A stretch of 7,059 nucleotides of DNA, from positions 1 through 7,059 of the forward strand of contig JAIPHS010000048.1 in assembly GCA_021735105.1 (NCBI GenBank), read 5' to 3'. Below, in pieces: positions 4,869-7,059 of this stretch (its first letter is position 1; each line of letters opens with the position of its first letter). The notes beneath the pieces were generated by a model, which was not told where the DNA came from, made no database searches, and saw only the letters and a list, made by a program, of their open reading frames with translations. The position numbers and the translations under genes are program-made. Source of the DNA: Candidatus Omnitrophota bacterium. GTDB taxonomy: Bacteria; Omnitrophota; Gorgyraeia; Duberdicusellales; 4484-171.

Positions 4869-4883
4869 AATCCTTTACGGCTT
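4854..4883 (-). terminator. Strong bidirectional hairpin terminator after the radical SAM gene
   Basis: AAGCCGTAAAG (4854-4864) and CTTTACGGCTT (4873-4883) form a perfect 11-bp stem with an 8-base loop. On the minus strand the stem is followed by TTT (five U counting the stem end) and then AATT, enough to end the radical SAM transcript. On the plus strand it is followed by AATCC and seven T, so it can work both ways. It separates the radical SAM gene from the FKBP gene. Confidence 0.7.
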
Positions 4884-4969
4884 AATCCTTTTTTTATAAA
4901 TCAACCTTTATGACTTTATCATCTACAGCCAAAAATGTCAAACTAGGACTTCTAAAAAAATATAAGAAA

Positions 4970-6541
4970 TCAATGACAGCTATGGTGTTTTTGAGCTTCT
5001 TGAAGCCGGTCAGAAAAATTGCTGGCCTTAAACGCTTTGGTCCAGCCTTTTAATACCGTCCAGCCTCCAAAACGAATTAAAGCGTTACGCCAGGACCGAT
5101 ACCAAATTCTCCACCCTTTTTTGATATTATATAAAAAGAAAAGCAATGCCGGAAATGAAAATATATGATAGCCAAGCATGAACATATATCTTAATTTATA
5201 AAACTTACCCATAATTTTACAAATAGAAGACTGTAATTCTTGAGCCGTTAAGAGTTTATCCGGTTCAAAAAGAGGAAAATTTCCATCATAATACTGCCAA
5301 CCAATATCTTCAATTGAATAAACCCTACCTTCCTTTTCCAACCTATCACGCAATTCGGTTCCCGGCAAAGGAACCGGCAGGAGAACTTGAATGGTATCAA
5401 TCTTTGCTTTTTTAATAAAAGTTCTAAATCTCTTAACCCTTTCTTTAATAGTTAAAGTAGCTATATCTTTATCCTTGTATGGATAACCAAAGATAAACAT
5501 TCCATGGACTAAAAAACCAAACCTACGGTAAACTCGTGATAATTCAATCATATCTTGAGGTTTAATATATTTTTTCATAGCGTCAAGCTCTTCTTCGATT
5601 GGCGACTCAAAACCAATCGCAACCATATTAATTCCGGCTTTACGCATCTCTGAAAGCAATTCTTTATCTTTTGCTTTATCCAACCTTATTTGAACAGTAA
5701 AGTCAAGACGCCTGTTTATCCTTTGTTGATAATCTGCAAGCATCTTGCAAAAGCGAATAGTTTCATCCCGCTGTTGCCCAAAAAGATCATCGACTATAAA
5801 AAAATGCCTAGCATCTTTAGTTTCAACAATATTTTCTATTATCTCAAGAAACTTTTCTGGACTCGCATAGCGGGGCTTTCCTTTTACAGTACAGAATTCA
5901 CAATCCATCCCGCAACCGCGAATCCTGCTTACCGGATACATTTTTATTTTAGCATAACGAACTAAGGAAAAATTCGGATTAGGTAAACTTTCAAAATCTT
6001 CAATTAATTCACGTTCCTTTGTTTTTATAATTTTATCACTATCTTGATAGGCAACTCCCTTAATTAACTCTAATGGTTCTTGTCGAACCAATGCAGGTAA
6101 TAATTCCTTAATTGTCAACTCAGACTCTCCCCTCACCACAACATCAATACCGGAGCTGAGAGCTTCTTCTATATTATTACCAACAAAATGTTGGCCTCCG
6201 GCAATTGTCATGACGCCTTGCTTTTTATAAAATTTAGCTAACTCATAAAGCCTGGGAATTGTGCTGGTTAAGCCTCCATAAAAACCTATAATATCAGCCG
6301 GCCTTATTTTTTGGAGAAATTCATGGTTAGCTCCCTTTTCTGGATCCTCCGGACCATATAACCTAAGATTATTCTCATCAATAACTTCAACATCCCAACC
6401 CGGTATTTCATCTGCAACACTGGCAACAGATACCGGCCCCAAAGCTGTAGTTTTATTAGCAATGTTTGAATAAATATTAAAGGCCGGAAAAGCCGGAACA
6501 ATAATTCTTAGACGATACCTTCTTTGTTTTAATTCTTTCAT
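4970..6541 (-). CDS. Cobalamin-binding-domain radical SAM protein, substrate unknown
   Basis: This 523-residue protein has the class B methylase-like layout. The N-terminal Rossmann-like B12-binding domain is about 10-155 (LGPVSVASVADEIPGWDVEVID, IIGFYGG, TIAGGQHF, VVRGESE). It lacks a DxHxxG cobalamin motif, which is common among cobalamin radical SAM enzymes. The radical SAM barrel follows (about 200-400), with the 4Fe-4S ligands Cys210, Cys214 and Cys217 in RGCGMDCEFC, then VDDLFG, MVAIGFES and PLPGTEL. The C-terminal part (400-523) holds a hydrophobic segment at about 453-471, perhaps membrane-associated, aromatic-rich stretches, and ends in HHSCH. Such enzymes methylate or rearrange unreactive carbons, or build lipids and pigments (BchE- and Hpn-type relatives). 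Nothing here identifies the substrate. No Shine-Dalgarno is visible before the ATG. It is not obviously part of the arsenic operon, being separated by two terminators. Confidence 0.85.
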   Translation of the reverse strand: MKELKQRRYRLRIIVPAFPAFNIYSNIANKTTALGPVSVASVADEIPGWDVEVIDENNLRLYGPEDPEKGANHEFLQKIRPADIIGFYGGLTSTIPRLYELAKFYKKQGVMTIAGGQHFVGNNIEEALSSGIDVVVRGESELTIKELLPALVRQEPLELIKGVAYQDSDKIIKTKERELIEDFESLPNPNFSLVRYAKIKMYPVSRIRGCGMDCEFCTVKGKPRYASPEKFLEIIENIVETKDARHFFIVDDLFGQQRDETIRFCKMLADYQQRINRRLDFTVQIRLDKAKDKELLSEMRKAGINMVAIGFESPIEEELDAMKKYIKPQDMIELSRVYRRFGFLVHGMFIFGYPYKDKDIATLTIKERVKRFRTFIKKAKIDTIQVLLPVPLPGTELRDRLEKEGRVYSIEDIGWQYYDGNFPLFEPDKLLTAQELQSSICKIMGKFYKLRYMFMLGYHIFSFPALLFFLYNIKKGWRIWYRSWRNALIRFGGWTVLKGWTKAFKASNFSDRLQEAQKHHSCH

Positions 6542-6611
6542 AATAAAATTTAATTATTTAAAGATGCTCATAAAAAAATAGTGATTAATGAAAAAAGTTA
6601 AAAAGCAAAAA

Positions 6612-7025
6612 TTAGTTGGATTTTTTATAGACTTTGTCGTTAGGATGAACGCGCTTTTTTACTTTAATACCAACCTCAGCACCTTTTTTAGCAGAAGCTA
6701 CGTTTTGATGGTTTATTTGCATTGATTTAACTGGCTGGCTAAAATCAACATGGGCCCCTTTTATCTTTATCTTATCTCCAAGATCCAATTTAGCTTTTAG
6801 CTTAATAATTCCTACTGAAATCTTTCCAAAATAATGAACAACTACGCCTATTTCTTTTTCTTTGGCTTTTTTAATGCTTTTCTTTTTAGTTGTTTTTTTC
6901 TTCTTTTTTTTCGAAGTTGTTTTCTTTTTTGCAGACTTTTTCTTTTTAACTTTCTTTTTTACTGTTGCTTTTTTAGCAGTTTTTTTAGTTTTCCCAAATA
7001 AATTTTTAAATAATTTAATAGCCAT
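6612..7025 (-). CDS. EF-Tu domain-2-like beta-barrel protein with Lys-rich N-terminal tail
   Basis: This 137-residue protein has two parts. Residues 11-57 are an extreme Lys/Thr/Ala/Ser tail (for example KKKVKKKK, TSKKKKKK) resembling histone H1-like or nucleic-acid-binding tails. Residues about 58-135 are a small barrel: IGVVVHYFGKISVGIIKL, LGDKIKIKGAHVDFSQPV, SMQINHQNVASAKKGAEV and VHPNDKVYK. This matches the translation elongation factor-like family (the second domain of EF-Tu/IF2), which usually occurs as a stand-alone protein of about 80-90 residues without the tail. Its precise function is unknown; RNA, ribosome or DNA binding is a fair inference from the charge. The start is the only ATG giving the whole frame, and no Shine-Dalgarno precedes it. 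The gene is not obviously connected with arsenic. Confidence 0.75.
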   Translation of the reverse strand: MAIKLFKNLFGKTKKTAKKATVKKKVKKKKSAKKKTTSKKKKKKTTKKKSIKKAKEKEIGVVVHYFGKISVGIIKLKAKLDLGDKIKIKGAHVDFSQPVKSMQINHQNVASAKKGAEVGIKVKKRVHPNDKVYKKSN

Positions 7026-7031
7026 AATAAT

Positions 7032-7059
7032 ATGATACTAAAGATAAACTAAGATGCAA
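7032..7059 (-). promoter_or_regulatory. Candidate promoter for a leaderless EF-like transcript
   Basis: On the minus strand TATCAT (plus 7032-7037, 5/6 match) lies 16 bases from TTGCAT (plus 7054-7059, weak -35) at the right edge. The expected start point falls on or next to the A of the ATG at 7025, which would give a leaderless mRNA and fits the missing ribosome site. The window ends here, so the context is incomplete. Confidence 0.3.

Noticed and set aside
5690..5965. 91-codon plus-strand frame opposite the radical SAM gene
   Set aside because: It is antisense to the segment encoding the Fe-S cluster motif, with no supporting signals.
6304..6501. 65-codon minus-strand frame inside the radical SAM gene
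   Set aside because: It overlaps the B12-binding domain in another frame and has no independent evidence.
1..7059. CRISPR array, tRNA, rRNA, transposase or attachment site
   Set aside because: No regularly spaced repeats, no cloverleaf with a T-loop, no rRNA-like motif and no transposase or integrase domain were found on either strand.

Overview
The window is AT-rich and almost entirely read from the minus strand. It looks like a fragment of an anaerobic bacterium from a poorly sampled lineage. The features pointing that way are a class B-type cobalamin/radical SAM enzyme, a small EF-Tu-like beta-barrel protein with a lysine tail, a secreted SlyD-like FKBP, and an arsenic operon with no oxygen-dependent enzymes. 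An Omnitrophota-like bacterium would fit, but this is a guess from gene style; nothing in the window fixes the taxonomy.

Layout from right to left, which is the direction of transcription. (1) 7025-6612: EF-Tu domain-2-like barrel protein with a long Lys-rich N-terminal tail. (2) 6541-4970: B12-binding-domain radical SAM protein of unknown substrate. (3) 4883-4854: strong hairpin terminator, with possible FKBP promoter elements around and inside it. (4) 4821-4318: FKBP/SlyD-like prolyl isomerase, with a signal-peptide start and a second well-placed internal start. (5) 4317-4111: a gap of about 200 bases holding two hairpins and a good sigma70-type promoter whose -10/start region is overlapped by a perfect 12-bp palindrome. 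(6) 4110-410: a tight six-gene arsenic operon, arsR - arsP-type permease - arsM - arsE - arsF - arsG, closed by a hairpin at 395-371. (7) 370-241: AT-rich spacer with a minus-strand extended -10 promoter. (8) about 235-1: a GC-rich, self-complementary element unlike the rest of the window, running off the left edge.

The core is the arsenic operon. ArsR should sense As(III). ArsM should methylate As(III). The PF03773 (ArsP-type) permease could export trivalent methylated or other organoarsenicals. ArsE, ArsF and ArsG match the three-gene arsEFG module linked to nitro/amino-aromatic arsenicals. The same three proteins also have the parts of a thiol-electron relay: a cytosolic thioredoxin fold, a CcdA-like membrane protein with two conserved Cys, and an exported CPSC protein. 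No arsenate reductase (ArsC) and no arsenite pump (ArsB/Acr3) are present, so the operon appears aimed at arsenite methylation and organoarsenicals.
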